A stretch of 64,000 bases of DNA from Govania unica. GTDB taxonomy: Bacteria > Pseudomonadota > Alphaproteobacteria > Sphingomonadales > Govanellaceae. The stretch covers positions 124,001-188,000 of the forward strand of contig NZ_JANWOI010000003.1 in NCBI RefSeq assembly GCF_027920805.1, written 5' to 3'. The translations under genes and the position numbers were made by a program. Shown here piece by piece: positions 55,538-64,000 of the stretch; position 1 is the first letter of the stretch, and the number at the start of each line of letters is the position of its first letter. Below the pieces are notes generated by a model, which was not told the origin of the DNA, searched no databases, and saw only the letters and a list, made by a program, of their open reading frames with translations.

Positions 55538-57223
55538 ATGGTAGAGCGTCCCTGGTTGACTCATTATCCAGAGGGTATCGATTGGAATTTCGATATTGCG
55601 CCCAAGCCGCTTTATGCGTTGCTCGATGACGCGGCGGAGCTTTACCCGCAAAATACGGCGCTCGATTTCTATGGCCGGCGCTACAGCTATGCCGAGCTTA
55701 AGAGCCTGACCGACAAGGCGGCCGCCGGGTTCCAGAACCTCGGGGTGGGGGCTGGCAGCAAGGTCGGGCTGTTCCTGCCGAACGTGCCTCATTATGTGAT
55801 CGCCTATTACGCAATTCTGAAGGCTGGCGGTACGGTGGTGAATTTCAGCCCACTCTATTCCGAGCGCGAATTGCTGGATCAGGTGGCGGATTCGGGCGTC
55901 GAGATGATGGTAACGCTCGATCTTGAGGCGCTCTATCCGAAGATGCTGAGCGTCCTGAAACAAAGCAGCCTCAAGCGGATCATCGTCGGCACCTTTCCCG
56001 AGGTCCTGCCCTGGCCGAAGAACTGGCTGTTCCCGATCTTTAAGCGCTCCGAGGTGGCGAAAACCGAATGGGACAGCCGTCACGAACATTTCCACAGGCT
56101 TTTTGAGGCCGGGAGCACCTACAAGCCGCTCAGCTTTGACCCGCGGCAGCAGGTGGCGGTGCTGCAATATACCGGCGGCACCACCGGCACGCCCAAGGGG
56201 GCCATGCTGTCCCACGCCAATCTCTATGTGAATGCGCTTCAAAGCAAACTCTGGTTTTCCGGCGTGCGTCTGGGCGAGGAACGGATTCTCGCCGTGTTGC
56301 CGTTTTTCCATGTGTTCGCCATGACCGGCGTGCTCAATATGGGCATCGCGGTGGGCGGGGAGCTTCTGATGCTGCCGCGCTTTGAGCTTGAGGCGGTGAT
56401 GAAGCTCATTGCCAAGGAACGGCCAAGCCTGATGGCCGGGGTGCCGACCATGTATCGCGCCTTTCTCAATCATCCGCTCGCGGCTCAGGGTGCGCTCAAA
56501 TCCTTGCGGCTTTGCATCTCGGGCGGCGCGCCCTTGCCGGTCGAACTCAAAAAAACCTTCGAGGAAACCTCGGGCTGCAAACTGTTCGAGGGCTATGGCC
56601 TGACCGAATCCTCCCCGGTGGCCGCTGCCAACCCCGTCATCGGCTCGAACAAGCCGGGCTCCATCGGTCAGCCGGTTCCGGGCACCGATATCCTCATCGT
56701 CGACCGCGAGAACCCGATGAAGGAGATGCCCCTCGGGGAAATCGGCGAAATCGCCATCTCGGGGCCGCAGGTCATGCTCGGCTACTGGAACCGGCCCGAG
56801 GCGACGGCCGAGACGGTCGTGAACGGCCGTTTGCTCACCGGCGATCTCGGCTATATGGACGCCGAGGGCTATACCTTCATCATCGACCGCGAAAAGGATC
56901 TTATTCTGGTCAGCGGTTACAATGTCTTCCCGCGCCATATCGAGGAAGTGCTCTATGAGCATCCGGCGGTGGCCGAAGCCATCGTCATCGGCGTGCCCGA
57001 TACCTACCGTGGTGAAGCTCCGAAGGCCTTCGTGACCCTGAAGCCCGGCAATGAGGGGCTGACGGCTGAAGCCCTGTTGATCTTCCTGCGCGAGCGGCTC
57101 GGCAAGCATGAAATCCCGCGCGAGGTCGAGTTCCGCGACAGCCTGCCGAAGACCATGGTTGGCAAATTGTCCAAAAAGGAACTGATCGCCGAGGAAAAAG
57201 CCAAACTGGCGGCCAAGACCTAA
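55538..57223 (+). CDS. fadD: Long-chain fatty-acid-CoA ligase
   Basis: 561 residues. The P-loop YTGGTTGTPKGAMLSHANL, GYGLTESSPVAAANPV, LTGDLGYMDAEGYTFIIDREKDLILVSGYNVFPRHIEEVLYEHP and the terminal PKTMVGKLSKKELIAEE are characteristic of FadD. It activates long-chain fatty acids for beta-oxidation. GAGGAG precedes ATG 55538; the frame continues upstream without similarity. It lies 25 bases after the MBL gene in the same module. Confidence 0.94.
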   Translation: MVERPWLTHYPEGIDWNFDIAPKPLYALLDDAAELYPQNTALDFYGRRYSYAELKSLTDKAAAGFQNLGVGAGSKVGLFLPNVPHYVIAYYAILKAGGTVVNFSPLYSERELLDQVADSGVEMMVTLDLEALYPKMLSVLKQSSLKRIIVGTFPEVLPWPKNWLFPIFKRSEVAKTEWDSRHEHFHRLFEAGSTYKPLSFDPRQQVAVLQYTGGTTGTPKGAMLSHANLYVNALQSKLWFSGVRLGEERILAVLPFFHVFAMTGVLNMGIAVGGELLMLPRFELEAVMKLIAKERPSLMAGVPTMYRAFLNHPLAAQGALKSLRLCISGGAPLPVELKKTFEETSGCKLFEGYGLTESSPVAAANPVIGSNKPGSIGQPVPGTDILIVDRENPMKEMPLGEIGEIAISGPQVMLGYWNRPEATAETVVNGRLLTGDLGYMDAEGYTFIIDREKDLILVSGYNVFPRHIEEVLYEHPAVAEAIVIGVPDTYRGEAPKAFVTLKPGNEGLTAEALLIFLRERLGKHEIPREVEFRDSLPKTMVGKLSKKELIAEEKAKLAAKT

Positions 57224-57354
57224 AACCTCCTCACTTGACCGGACTGGCGGCTCTGGGTTATGCCGGGCCACCTCTGGCACCTTCCTGTGAAGGGGGGTAG
57301 ACTCGGATTGGCGGGATAGCGAATGGAGACGCGGCAATGATTCAGGGAGGCACC

Positions 57355-57600
57355 ATGGAGCTGCCCGACGACATCCGGAACATGAGCTTTGAAGAAGCTC
57401 TGGCGGCGCTTGAGGGCATCGTTCAGAAGCTGGAAAAAGGTCAGGTGCCGCTTGAGGAATCAATCGAGATCTACACTCGTGGCACCTATCTCCGGCAGCA
57501 TTGCGACGCCAAGCTGAAAGACGCCGAGGCGCGCATCCGCAAGATCACCGTGAGCAGCACGGGCGAGCTTGGAGCCGAGCCGCTGGACGTGGGGCAATGA
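57355..57600 (+). CDS. xseB: Exodeoxyribonuclease VII small subunit
   Basis: 81 residues, with the XseB pattern MSFEEALAALEGIVQKLEKGQVPLEESIEIYTRGTYLRQHCDAKLKDAEARIRKI, a helical hairpin that binds XseA. ATG 57355 lies after AGGGAGG; an in-frame ATG six codons earlier would make that ribosome site coding. It overlaps ispA by four bases (ATGA), the standard alphaproteobacterial and enterobacterial order. Confidence 0.95.
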   Translation: MELPDDIRNMSFEEALAALEGIVQKLEKGQVPLEESIEIYTRGTYLRQHCDAKLKDAEARIRKITVSSTGELGAEPLDVGQ

Positions 57601-58502
57601 CCAGCGTCACGGATCTCTATCCGGTGCAAAGCGCACTGGCTGAGGTCGCGCGCGAGGTTGAAAAGAAAATCGACCGCCTGCTGCCACCTGTCCAGGGTCC
57701 GGAAGGACGGGTCATTGAGGCCATGCGTTATGGGACGCTTGGTGGCGGCAAGCGCATCCGGCCCTTTCTGGTGGTGGCGAGCGCCGATCTTTTCGGCGTC
57801 GCACGCACCTGCTCGCTGCGGGTCGCGGCGGCCATTGAAATGGTGCACAGCTACTCGCTGATCCATGACGATCTGCCCTGCATGGATGATGACGATCTGC
57901 GGCGCGGTCAGCCGACGGTGCACCGGAAATATGACGAAGCGACGGCGGTTCTGGCTGGCGATGCTCTGCTGACCTTCGGCTTCGAGGTTCTGAGCGGCGA
58001 GGAGACCCATGCGGACCCGCGGGTGCGGTTGGATCTGGTGAGCGGTCTGGCCATGGCTGTCGGGTCAAACGGCATGGTCGGTGGTCAGATGATCGATCTG
58101 CAGGCCTCTGGCCTCAATCTTGATGTGCAGGGCATTACTCGGCTGCAGCATATGAAAACCGGGGCGCTCCTGTCCTATTCCGCCGAGGCCGGAGCGATTC
58201 TCGGCCGCGCGGCGCAGGACAAACGTCTGGCCCTCAAAGGCTATGCTCAAAATCTCGGTCTGGCGTTTCAGATTGCTGACGATCTCCTTGACATCGAAGG
58301 CGATGAGGCCAGCATGGGAAAGGCTATCGGCAAGGATGCCGAGGCCGGGAAAGCGACCTTGGTCGGAGCGTTAGGGGTAGAGCGGGCGCGGTTGCAGGCC
58401 GAGATGCTGATCGCCCAGGCGATCGAACATCTTGAAACATTTGGTGAGCAAGCGACGCTTTTGCGTAATATCGCGCGTTTTGTTATAAACCGCAGCACAT
58501 GA
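57597..58502 (+). CDS. ispA: Farnesyl diphosphate synthase / polyprenyl synthetase
   Basis: 301 residues. First aspartate-rich motif [17 protein letters not shown] (about 91-107), [15 protein letters not shown] and the second aspartate motif [14 protein letters not shown] (about 225) are intact. The residues before the first motif ([11 protein letters not shown]) fit a C15 product. It condenses IPP with DMAPP/GPP in the cytoplasm and sits directly between xseB and dxs, giving the usual xseB-ispA-dxs isoprenoid cluster. Confidence 0.95.
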   Translation: MTSVTDLYPVQSALAEVAREVEKKIDRLLPPVQGPEGRVIEAMRYGTLGGGKRIRPFLVVASADLFGVARTCSLRVAAAIEMVHSYSLIHDDLPCMDDDDLRRGQPTVHRKYDEATAVLAGDALLTFGFEVLSGEETHADPRVRLDLVSGLAMAVGSNGMVGGQMIDLQASGLNLDVQGITRLQHMKTGALLSYSAEAGAILGRAAQDKRLALKGYAQNLGLAFQIADDLLDIEGDEASMGKAIGKDAEAGKATLVGALGVERARLQAEMLIAQAIEHLETFGEQATLLRNIARFVINRST

Positions 58503-58536
58503 GACTGAGCGCCCCGGTCCTAGCCGGAAGCGCCTT

Positions 58537-60471
58537 ATGCGAGGACAGAATTTGACGATCGGATCAGACACCCCGCTGTTGGACGGCATTCATCTGCCGT
58601 GTGATCTCCGCAAGCTGAAGCCTGAGCAATTGCAAAAGGTTGCGGATGAGGTGCGGGCTGACATGATCAATGCTGTCTCGGTGACCGGCGGTCATCTCGG
58701 GGCTGGTCTTGGTGTCGTTGAGCTGACGGTGGCGCTCCATTACGTGTTTGACACGCCGAAAGATAAAATCATCTGGGATGTGGGCCATCAGGCCTATCCG
58801 CATAAAATTCTCACCGGCCGCCGTGACCGCATGCGCACGATCCGGCAGGCTGAGGGGCTTTCAGGCTTCACCAAGCGGGGCGAGAGCGAATATGACCCGT
58901 TCGGCGCGGCGCATAGCTCGACCTCCATTTCGGCCGGTCTCGGCATGGCGGTGGCGCGGGATCTGCGCGGCGGCGATGAAAAGGTCGTTGCGGTTATCGG
59001 CGACGGCGCCATGAGCGCGGGCATGGCCTATGAAGCCATGAACAATGCCGGTCATCTGAAATCGCGGCTGATCGTCATCCTCAATGACAATGACATGTCC
59101 ATCGCCCCGCCGGTCGGGGCCATGAGCGCCTATCTGGCCCGGCTGCTGTCGTCGCGTTCGTTCTTCGGCTTCCGTGGTGTGGCCAAGCAACTGATGTCGC
59201 GCCTGCCGAAGGGTGTCGGCCGCACCGCGAAAAAGGCCGAAGAATTCGCTCGTGGGATGGCCACCGGCGGCACGCTATTTGAAGAACTCGGGTTCTATTA
59301 TGTCGGCCCCATCGACGGCCATAATATGGATCATCTGCTGCCGGTGCTGGAAAATGTCCGCGATGCCGAGCGCGGCCCAATTCTTGTCCATGTGGTGACG
59401 AAGAAGGGCAAGGGCTATGCCCCGGCCGAAGCCGCCGCCGATAAATATCATGGCGTCAGCAAGTTCAATGTGGTGACCGGGGCCCAGGCCAAATCGACCG
59501 CCGCCACCCCAAGCTATACCAAGGTCTTCGCCGACGCCCTGATCGACGAAGCCAGACGCGATGACAAGATCGTTGCCATCACGGCGGCCATGCCGTCGGG
59601 CACCGGGCTTGATAAATTCGCGGCGGAGTTCCCGTCGCGGACGTTCGATGTAGGCATCGCTGAACAGCATGCGGTGACCTTCGCCGCCGGTCTTGCCACC
59701 GAAGGCTACAAGCCCTTCGCCGCCATTTATTCGACCTTCCTTCAGCGCGCCTATGATCAGGTGGTGCATGACGTGGCGATCCAGTGCCTGCCGGTGCGCT
59801 TTGCCATCGACCGCGCCGGTCTCGTGGGCGCTGACGGTCCGACCCATGCCGGGTCGTTCGATGTGACCTATCTGGCAAGCCTGCCGAATTTCGTCGTCAT
59901 GGCGGCGGCCGACGAGGCCGAGCTTGTGCATATGGTCGCCACCTGTGCGGCGATCAACGACCGCCCGTCCGCCGTCCGCTACCCGCGCGGGGAAGGCATC
60001 GGCGTTGAGATGCCAGTACACGGCCAGCCGCTTGAGATCGGCAAGGGCCGCATCATGCGCGAGGGCACCCGGGTTGCGATCCTCAGCCTCGGCACCCGCC
60101 TGCAGGAATGCCTGAAGGCCGCTGACGAGCTCGGCGAACGTGGGGTCTCGGTCACCGTGGCCGACGCCCGTTTCGCCAAGCCCATCGACGAGGACCTGAT
60201 CCGCCGTCTCGCCCATAATCACGAGCTTCTGATCACCATCGAAGAAAACGCCATTGGCGGCTTCGCGGCGCAGGTCATGACCTTCCTTGCCCGGGAAGGC
60301 ATACTAGATGGCGGGCTCAAATACCGTCCCATGATGCTGCCGGATCTCTTTATCGATCAGGACAGCCCGCAGAAAATGTATGATCTGGCCGGTCTCAACG
60401 CGGCGCAGATTGTTGGCGAAACGCTGACGACCCTCCGTCACAATGACGTCAAACCAGCCCAGACAGCCTGA
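58537..60471 (+). CDS. dxs: 1-deoxy-D-xylulose-5-phosphate synthase
   Basis: 644 residues, a normal length. Catalytic and cofactor segments are present: [48 protein letters not shown], the TPP/Mg motif [17 protein letters not shown] (about 155), [18 protein letters not shown] with the catalytic Glu, and [15 protein letters not shown] (about 423). It condenses pyruvate and glyceraldehyde-3-phosphate in the MEP pathway. It starts 34 bases after ispA. Confidence 0.97.
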   Translation: MRGQNLTIGSDTPLLDGIHLPCDLRKLKPEQLQKVADEVRADMINAVSVTGGHLGAGLGVVELTVALHYVFDTPKDKIIWDVGHQAYPHKILTGRRDRMRTIRQAEGLSGFTKRGESEYDPFGAAHSSTSISAGLGMAVARDLRGGDEKVVAVIGDGAMSAGMAYEAMNNAGHLKSRLIVILNDNDMSIAPPVGAMSAYLARLLSSRSFFGFRGVAKQLMSRLPKGVGRTAKKAEEFARGMATGGTLFEELGFYYVGPIDGHNMDHLLPVLENVRDAERGPILVHVVTKKGKGYAPAEAAADKYHGVSKFNVVTGAQAKSTAATPSYTKVFADALIDEARRDDKIVAITAAMPSGTGLDKFAAEFPSRTFDVGIAEQHAVTFAAGLATEGYKPFAAIYSTFLQRAYDQVVHDVAIQCLPVRFAIDRAGLVGADGPTHAGSFDVTYLASLPNFVVMAAADEAELVHMVATCAAINDRPSAVRYPRGEGIGVEMPVHGQPLEIGKGRIMREGTRVAILSLGTRLQECLKAADELGERGVSVTVADARFAKPIDEDLIRRLAHNHELLITIEENAIGGFAAQVMTFLAREGILDGGLKYRPMMLPDLFIDQDSPQKMYDLAGLNAAQIVGETLTTLRHNDVKPAQTA

Positions 60472-60486
60472 TCGGATCCATAACCT

Positions 60487-61224
60487 TTGGTCAAAATTCG
60501 TGCCGATCAATTGCTGGTGGATCGCGGGCTTGCGGAAAGCCGCAGCCGGGCCCAGGCCCTGATCCTTGCCGGTCTCGCCTATGTGGGCGACCGCAAGGTG
60601 GCCAAGGCAGGTGACATGCTGGCCGCCGACGCGGCGCTGATCCTCAAGGGCAAGGATCACCCCTGGGTCAGCCGGGGCGGGCTCAAGCTCGATCATGCCA
60701 TTCGTGAGTTCACACTCGATTTCCACGACGCCGTGGTCCTGGATGTGGGGGCTTCGACCGGCGGCTTTACCGATGTGGCGCTCAGCCATGGCGCGCGCCG
60801 GGTCTATGCCGTCGATGTGGGCCATGGTCAGCTCGCCTGGAAACTGCGCGAAGATTCGCGGGTTATCGTGCTAGAACGTACCAACGCGCGCAATCTTACA
60901 TCCGCACTTGTGCCGGAGCCGGTCAATTACGTGGTCTGCGACGCAAGCTTCATTGGTCTTGAAACCGTGCTGCCCGCGCCCTTGTCGCTGGTTGCACCGG
61001 GGGCGCATCTCGTCGCCCTGATCAAGCCGCAGTTCGAAGTCGGCAAGGGCCGGGTCGGCAAGGGCGGCGTGGTTCGCGACCCTGCTCTGCATGAGGAGGT
61101 TTGCGCGCGCATCCGCGACTGGCTCGGGTCTTTGCCCGGCTGGAGCGTACTTGGCATTACGGAAAGCCCAATAACGGGCCCCGAAGGCAATATTGAATTT
61201 TTGATTGTAGCAAAACATGACTGA
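60487..61224 (+). CDS. tlyA: TlyA family rRNA (cytidine-2'-O)-methyltransferase
   Basis: 245 residues. An N-terminal S4 RNA-binding domain (IRADQLLVDRGLAESRSRAQALILAGLAYVGDRKVAKAGDML) is followed by an FtsJ-like methyltransferase with SAM motif DVGASTGGFTDV near residue 85 and PQFEVGKGRVGKGGVV. The TTG start (VKIRADQLL) is 15 bases after dxs and is the only good option. TlyA methylates 16S/23S rRNA ribose; in mycobacteria this affects capreomycin sensitivity. It overlaps the next gene by eight bases. Confidence 0.93.
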   Translation: MVKIRADQLLVDRGLAESRSRAQALILAGLAYVGDRKVAKAGDMLAADAALILKGKDHPWVSRGGLKLDHAIREFTLDFHDAVVLDVGASTGGFTDVALSHGARRVYAVDVGHGQLAWKLREDSRVIVLERTNARNLTSALVPEPVNYVVCDASFIGLETVLPAPLSLVAPGAHLVALIKPQFEVGKGRVGKGGVVRDPALHEEVCARIRDWLGSLPGWSVLGITESPITGPEGNIEFLIVAKHD

Positions 61225-62437
61225 ATTTCTAATCGAGCGTCTCGGCGCGCAAGGCGATGGCATTGCGGAAACGGAAGCGGGCCCGGTGTTCCTGCCCTTC
61301 ACCCTGCCGGGGGAGCGGGTCGAGGCGCAGATGCGCGGCGACCGCGCGGTCCTTGAACGCGTCCTCAGCCCAAGCCCCGAGCGCGTGGAGCCGCCCTGTC
61401 CGCATTTCGGCGTCTGCGGGGGCTGTTCGCTCCAGCATATGTCAGCGGCGAGCTATGCCGTCTGGAAACGCCAGATCCTCATCGACACCCTGGCCCATCG
61501 CGGCTTCAGCGATCTGCCGGTGGCCGAGGCGATCATCAGCGCCCCGGGCAGCCGTCGCCGCGCCGGGTTGAAGGCCGAACGCCTCAAAGACAAGGTGATC
61601 CTCGGCTTTTCCGAACGGCAGTCGCATCGTCTGGTGGATGTGACAAGCTGTCCGGTGCTGCGGCCGGAAATCGTGGCCTTTCTCGGGCCATTGCGGGCGT
61701 TCCTGCGCAGCGCCATGAAGGCCAAAGCCGAAATCACGGTGACGCTGAGCGATCGCGGGCTTGATGTGGCGCTATCCGGCGTGATTCTGAAAACCATGCA
61801 GGACCGCATGCGCTTTGCTGATTTTGCCGAATCCGCGGATCTCGCCCGCCTCACGGTGGATGGAGAAACGGTGCTTGAACGCCGTGTGCCTATGGTGACC
61901 TTCGGCGATGTGCCGGTGCCATTGCCCTCAAACGCGTTTCTGCAAGCAACCAAGGACGGGGAAGCCGCTCTCCAGGCCTCGATTGCCGAGGCACTGGCTG
62001 GCGCTACGAAGGTCGTCGATCTTTTTGCCGGTCTCGGCACCTTCAGCTTTCCGCTTGCGGCTACGGCGGCTGTGCATGCGGTCGAGGGCGACGCGCAGAT
62101 GGTCGCAGCCTTCACCCGGGCCGCAGGCGCGCGCAAGCTCGTGAAAGTCACGGCCGAGACACGGGATCTCTTCCGCAATCCGCTGCGGGTTAATGAATTC
62201 AAAGGCGTGGATGCGGTGGTGATGGACCCGCCACGGGCCGGAGCGCAGGCTCAGACGGAGATGCTGGCGCAGGCCCGTGTGCCGCGCCTTGCGTTAGTTT
62301 CCTGCAACCCTGGCAGCTTTGCTCGGGATGCGCGTGTGCTTGTTGATGTCGGCTATGAGATTGACTGGATCCGTCCCGTAGACCAGTTCCTGTGGTCTCC
62401 GCATCTCGAGCTCGTCGCTTCCTTCGTCCTCCGCTGA
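61217..62437 (+). CDS. TrmA/RlmD family RNA (uracil-5)-methyltransferase
   Basis: 406 residues. A TRAM-like start, an iron-sulphur cluster set (CPHFGVCGGC near 61-70 plus Cys in DVTSCPVL), the SAM motif VVDLFAGLGTFSFPLA, MDPPRAGAQAQT, and the catalytic Cys in ALVSCNPGSFARD (about 362) identify a C5-methyluridine methyltransferase. RlmD or the RlmCD group is most likely; TrmA is less so because of the cluster. Its last 144 bases overlap, antiparallel, the hypothetical gene at 62294-63001. Confidence 0.9.
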   Translation: MTEFLIERLGAQGDGIAETEAGPVFLPFTLPGERVEAQMRGDRAVLERVLSPSPERVEPPCPHFGVCGGCSLQHMSAASYAVWKRQILIDTLAHRGFSDLPVAEAIISAPGSRRRAGLKAERLKDKVILGFSERQSHRLVDVTSCPVLRPEIVAFLGPLRAFLRSAMKAKAEITVTLSDRGLDVALSGVILKTMQDRMRFADFAESADLARLTVDGETVLERRVPMVTFGDVPVPLPSNAFLQATKDGEAALQASIAEALAGATKVVDLFAGLGTFSFPLAATAAVHAVEGDAQMVAAFTRAAGARKLVKVTAETRDLFRNPLRVNEFKGVDAVVMDPPRAGAQAQTEMLAQARVPRLALVSCNPGSFARDARVLVDVGYEIDWIRPVDQFLWSPHLELVASFVLR

Positions 62438-63001
62438 GGGCAGGCGCGGCACTGTCATCAGGGTCGAGACGACGCCGATGACAGTCTGGCTTTGCGGGGC
62501 GGTGACGGCGACGCTGACCCACATGGGGGCGTTGTCGCCGCGCGCTGACGGCGTGAGGATCAGGCGGTGGGGACCGATCAAAAAAGCCTGCTCCCACAGC
62601 GCCTCGGAGCTGAGCTGATAATCCTGCGGCAAGTCAGAGGCGGCAACGACCAGTCCGCGCATATCGGTCACATAAAGCGGCCCGGCTTTTATCTGCTGCT
62701 TTTTTAACGTCTCAGCCGGGGCTCCGGTCATCACAGCGGTGATCAGCGGCCGGTCCTTGATCAGCCGCTCCCCATGCCAGATCGCCCGCAAGGCATCGAT
62801 CTCACCGACAGTCATGGCTTGATAACGCTCGTTCTGGGCATGGATGGCGGCGGCGACTTCCGGGCTTGCCGCAATGGCTTCGAGATTTTTCAGAACCTGG
62901 TCTTGCAAGGCTGGGATATCGATCAAGCGTGCGGGGTCAGCGCGGGCAGGGCTGCCCACGGTGCCACAAAGCATCAACAGGATCGCAAGTTCACGCCGCA
63001 T
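62294..63001 (-). CDS. Exported hypothetical protein, possible sensor-like domain
   Basis: 235 residues with a signal peptide (MRRELAILLMLCGTVGSPARA). The mature part is PARLIDIPALQDQVLKNLEAIAASPEVAAAIHAQNERY, then YVTDMRGLVVAASDLPQDYQLSSEALWEQAF and VSVAVTAPQSQTVIGVVSTLMTV. These resemble the helical start and PAS-like fold of periplasmic dCACHE sensor domains, but no transmembrane or signalling part follows. The last ~48 residues are antisense to the end of the methyltransferase gene. It may end earlier in function. Role unknown. Confidence 0.65.
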   Translation of the reverse strand: MRRELAILLMLCGTVGSPARADPARLIDIPALQDQVLKNLEAIAASPEVAAAIHAQNERYQAMTVGEIDALRAIWHGERLIKDRPLITAVMTGAPAETLKKQQIKAGPLYVTDMRGLVVAASDLPQDYQLSSEALWEQAFLIGPHRLILTPSARGDNAPMWVSVAVTAPQSQTVIGVVSTLMTVPRLPSAEDEGSDELEMRRPQELVYGTDPVNLIADINKHTRIPSKAARVAGN

Positions 63002-63156
63002 CTTTCACTCACAGACGAATCGAGGCGTTAATTCTGGAGGGGTGACGTTAGTAATTGGTTAAGATTTGGAAAAACAGCGCAGAGCGGCTCCCAGCCTGAG
63101 GTTCAGGATGGGAATAGAACTATGATGAGGGCTAAACTGGGGGGATTGTTAACGAA

Positions 63157-64000
63157 TCAGCGACCAGTTTGCGCACGATGACGCAGCAGATGATCAGCCA
63201 ACACGGCGGCCATCATGGCTTCACCCACGGGCACGGCACGAATGCCGACGCAGGGGTCATGGCGGCCCTTGGTCACGACGTCGACTTCATTGCCCTGAGC
63301 ATCGATGCTGCGCACAGGCGTTAGGATGGAGGAGGTCGGCTTGACGGCGAAACGGACGATCAGATCCTGCCCTGACGAAATGCCACCCAGCACGCCGCCC
63401 GCATGATTGGCGAGGAATACGGGCTTGCCGTCTATGCCCATGCGGATTTCATCGGCATTTTCCGTGCCGCGCGCGGCGGCGCTTGCAAAGCCGTCGCCGA
63501 TTTCGACCGCTTTGACAGCATTGATGCTCATCATGGCGGCGGCGAGATCAGCGTCGAGCTTGCCGTAAATCGGCGCGCCCCAGCCGGCGGGCACGCCCGA
63601 GGCGACGACTTCAATGATCGCGCCCACGGAATCGCCATCCTTGCGGATGCTGTCGAGATAGTCTTCCCATTTGGCGGCCATTTCGGCATCGGGACACCAG
63701 AAGGGATTCTGTTCGGTGACGTCCCAGTTCCAGCGGCTGCGGTCGATAGCATGGGGCCCGACCTGCACCAGCGCGCCACGAATGGTCACGCCGCTCAGAA
63801 CCTTGCGGGCAAGCGCCCCGGCAGCCACCCGGGCTGCGGTTTCCCGCGCCGAGGAGCGCCCGCCGCCGCGATGATCGCGCAGGCCGTATTTGGCGATATA
63901 GGTATAGTCGGCATGTCCCGGGCGGAATTTATCGACAATCTCGCCATAGTCCTTGGACCGCTGATCGGTGTTTTCGATCATCAGGCTCACCGGCGTGCCG
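63157..64000 (-). CDS. aroC: Chorismate synthase, C-terminal part (cut by window edge)
   Basis: About 281 residues of chorismate synthase; the start lies beyond the window. [92 protein letters not shown] and the late [18 protein letters not shown] are all family signatures. It makes chorismate from EPSP using reduced FMN, the last common step of aromatic biosynthesis. The end ([11 protein letters not shown]) is intact. Confidence 0.97.
   Translation of the reverse strand, partial: GTPVSLMIENTDQRSKDYGEIVDKFRPGHADYTYIAKYGLRDHRGGGRSSARETAARVAAGALARKVLSGVTIRGALVQVGPHAIDRSRWNWDVTEQNPFWCPDAEMAAKWEDYLDSIRKDGDSVGAIIEVVASGVPAGWGAPIYGKLDADLAAAMMSINAVKAVEIGDGFASAAARGTENADEIRMGIDGKPVFLANHAGGVLGGISSGQDLIVRFAVKPTSSILTPVRSIDAQGNEVDVVTKGRHDPCVGIRAVPVGEAMMAAVLADHLLRHRAQTGR

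Noticed and set aside
55397-57463. 688-codon antisense frame opposite fadD
   Set aside because: Shadow frame; fadD on the other strand is complete and well supported.

Overview
The window is a GC-rich, densely coded chromosomal segment from an alphaproteobacterium. The assignment rests on an EipA/DUF1134 protein, a DUF2842 protein, the xseB-ispA-dxs-tlyA neighbourhood, several TonB-dependent receptors with an ExbB-ExbD-TonB set, and palindromic intergenic repeats of a kind common in that class. Genus cannot be read from the sequence. There are no rRNA genes, tRNA genes, CRISPR arrays, phage genes or insertion sequences. Two genes are cut by the window edges: an amidohydrolase lipoprotein at the left and aroC at the right.

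Left part (1-17.7 kb): an iron-type TonB receptor behind a Fur-like box, an esterase and a divergent AraC regulator, an amino-acid permease with a PaiB-type protein, two porins, and a 1417-residue secreted protein. That protein carries a kexin-like subtilase, a P domain, RTX repeats, cadherin-like repeats and three further C-terminal repeats. Its leader contains a clear class I cyclic di-GMP (GEMM-I) riboswitch, the most striking regulatory element here. Small metabolic and stress genes and an AT-rich orphan gene follow.

Middle part (17.5-38.2 kb): two pieces of one catabolic route. The minus-strand kynA-kynB-kynU set converts tryptophan to anthranilate and sits beside a divergent LysR regulator. 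About 9 kb away, a seven-gene plus-strand operon encodes an anthranilate/benzoate-type CoA ligase, a fused flavin monooxygenase-reductase of the 2-aminobenzoyl-CoA/salicylyl-CoA type, an SDR, an enoyl-CoA hydratase, an acyl-CoA dehydrogenase, a RidA protein and a MarR regulator. Together they can plausibly carry tryptophan through anthranilyl-CoA to central metabolites. A MacA-MacB-NodT efflux set, the ExbB-ExbD-TonB energiser and a PepSY membrane protein lie between them. The exbB/PepSY intergenic region holds a duplicated operator-like module.

Right part (38.2-64 kb): a 908-residue MalT-type LuxR regulator precedes a hydantoinase/oxoprolinase-DUF917-TonB receptor cassette. Then come yaaA, EipA, an acyl-CoA synthetase, a Nudix-FAD oxidase-Sua5 run, a fatty-acid module (acyl-CoA dehydrogenase, MBL hydrolase, FadD), and housekeeping genes (xseB, ispA, dxs, tlyA, a TrmA/RlmD-type methyltransferase). 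A secreted hypothetical protein and aroC end the window. GC-rich codon use creates many long antisense reading frames, which were rejected.
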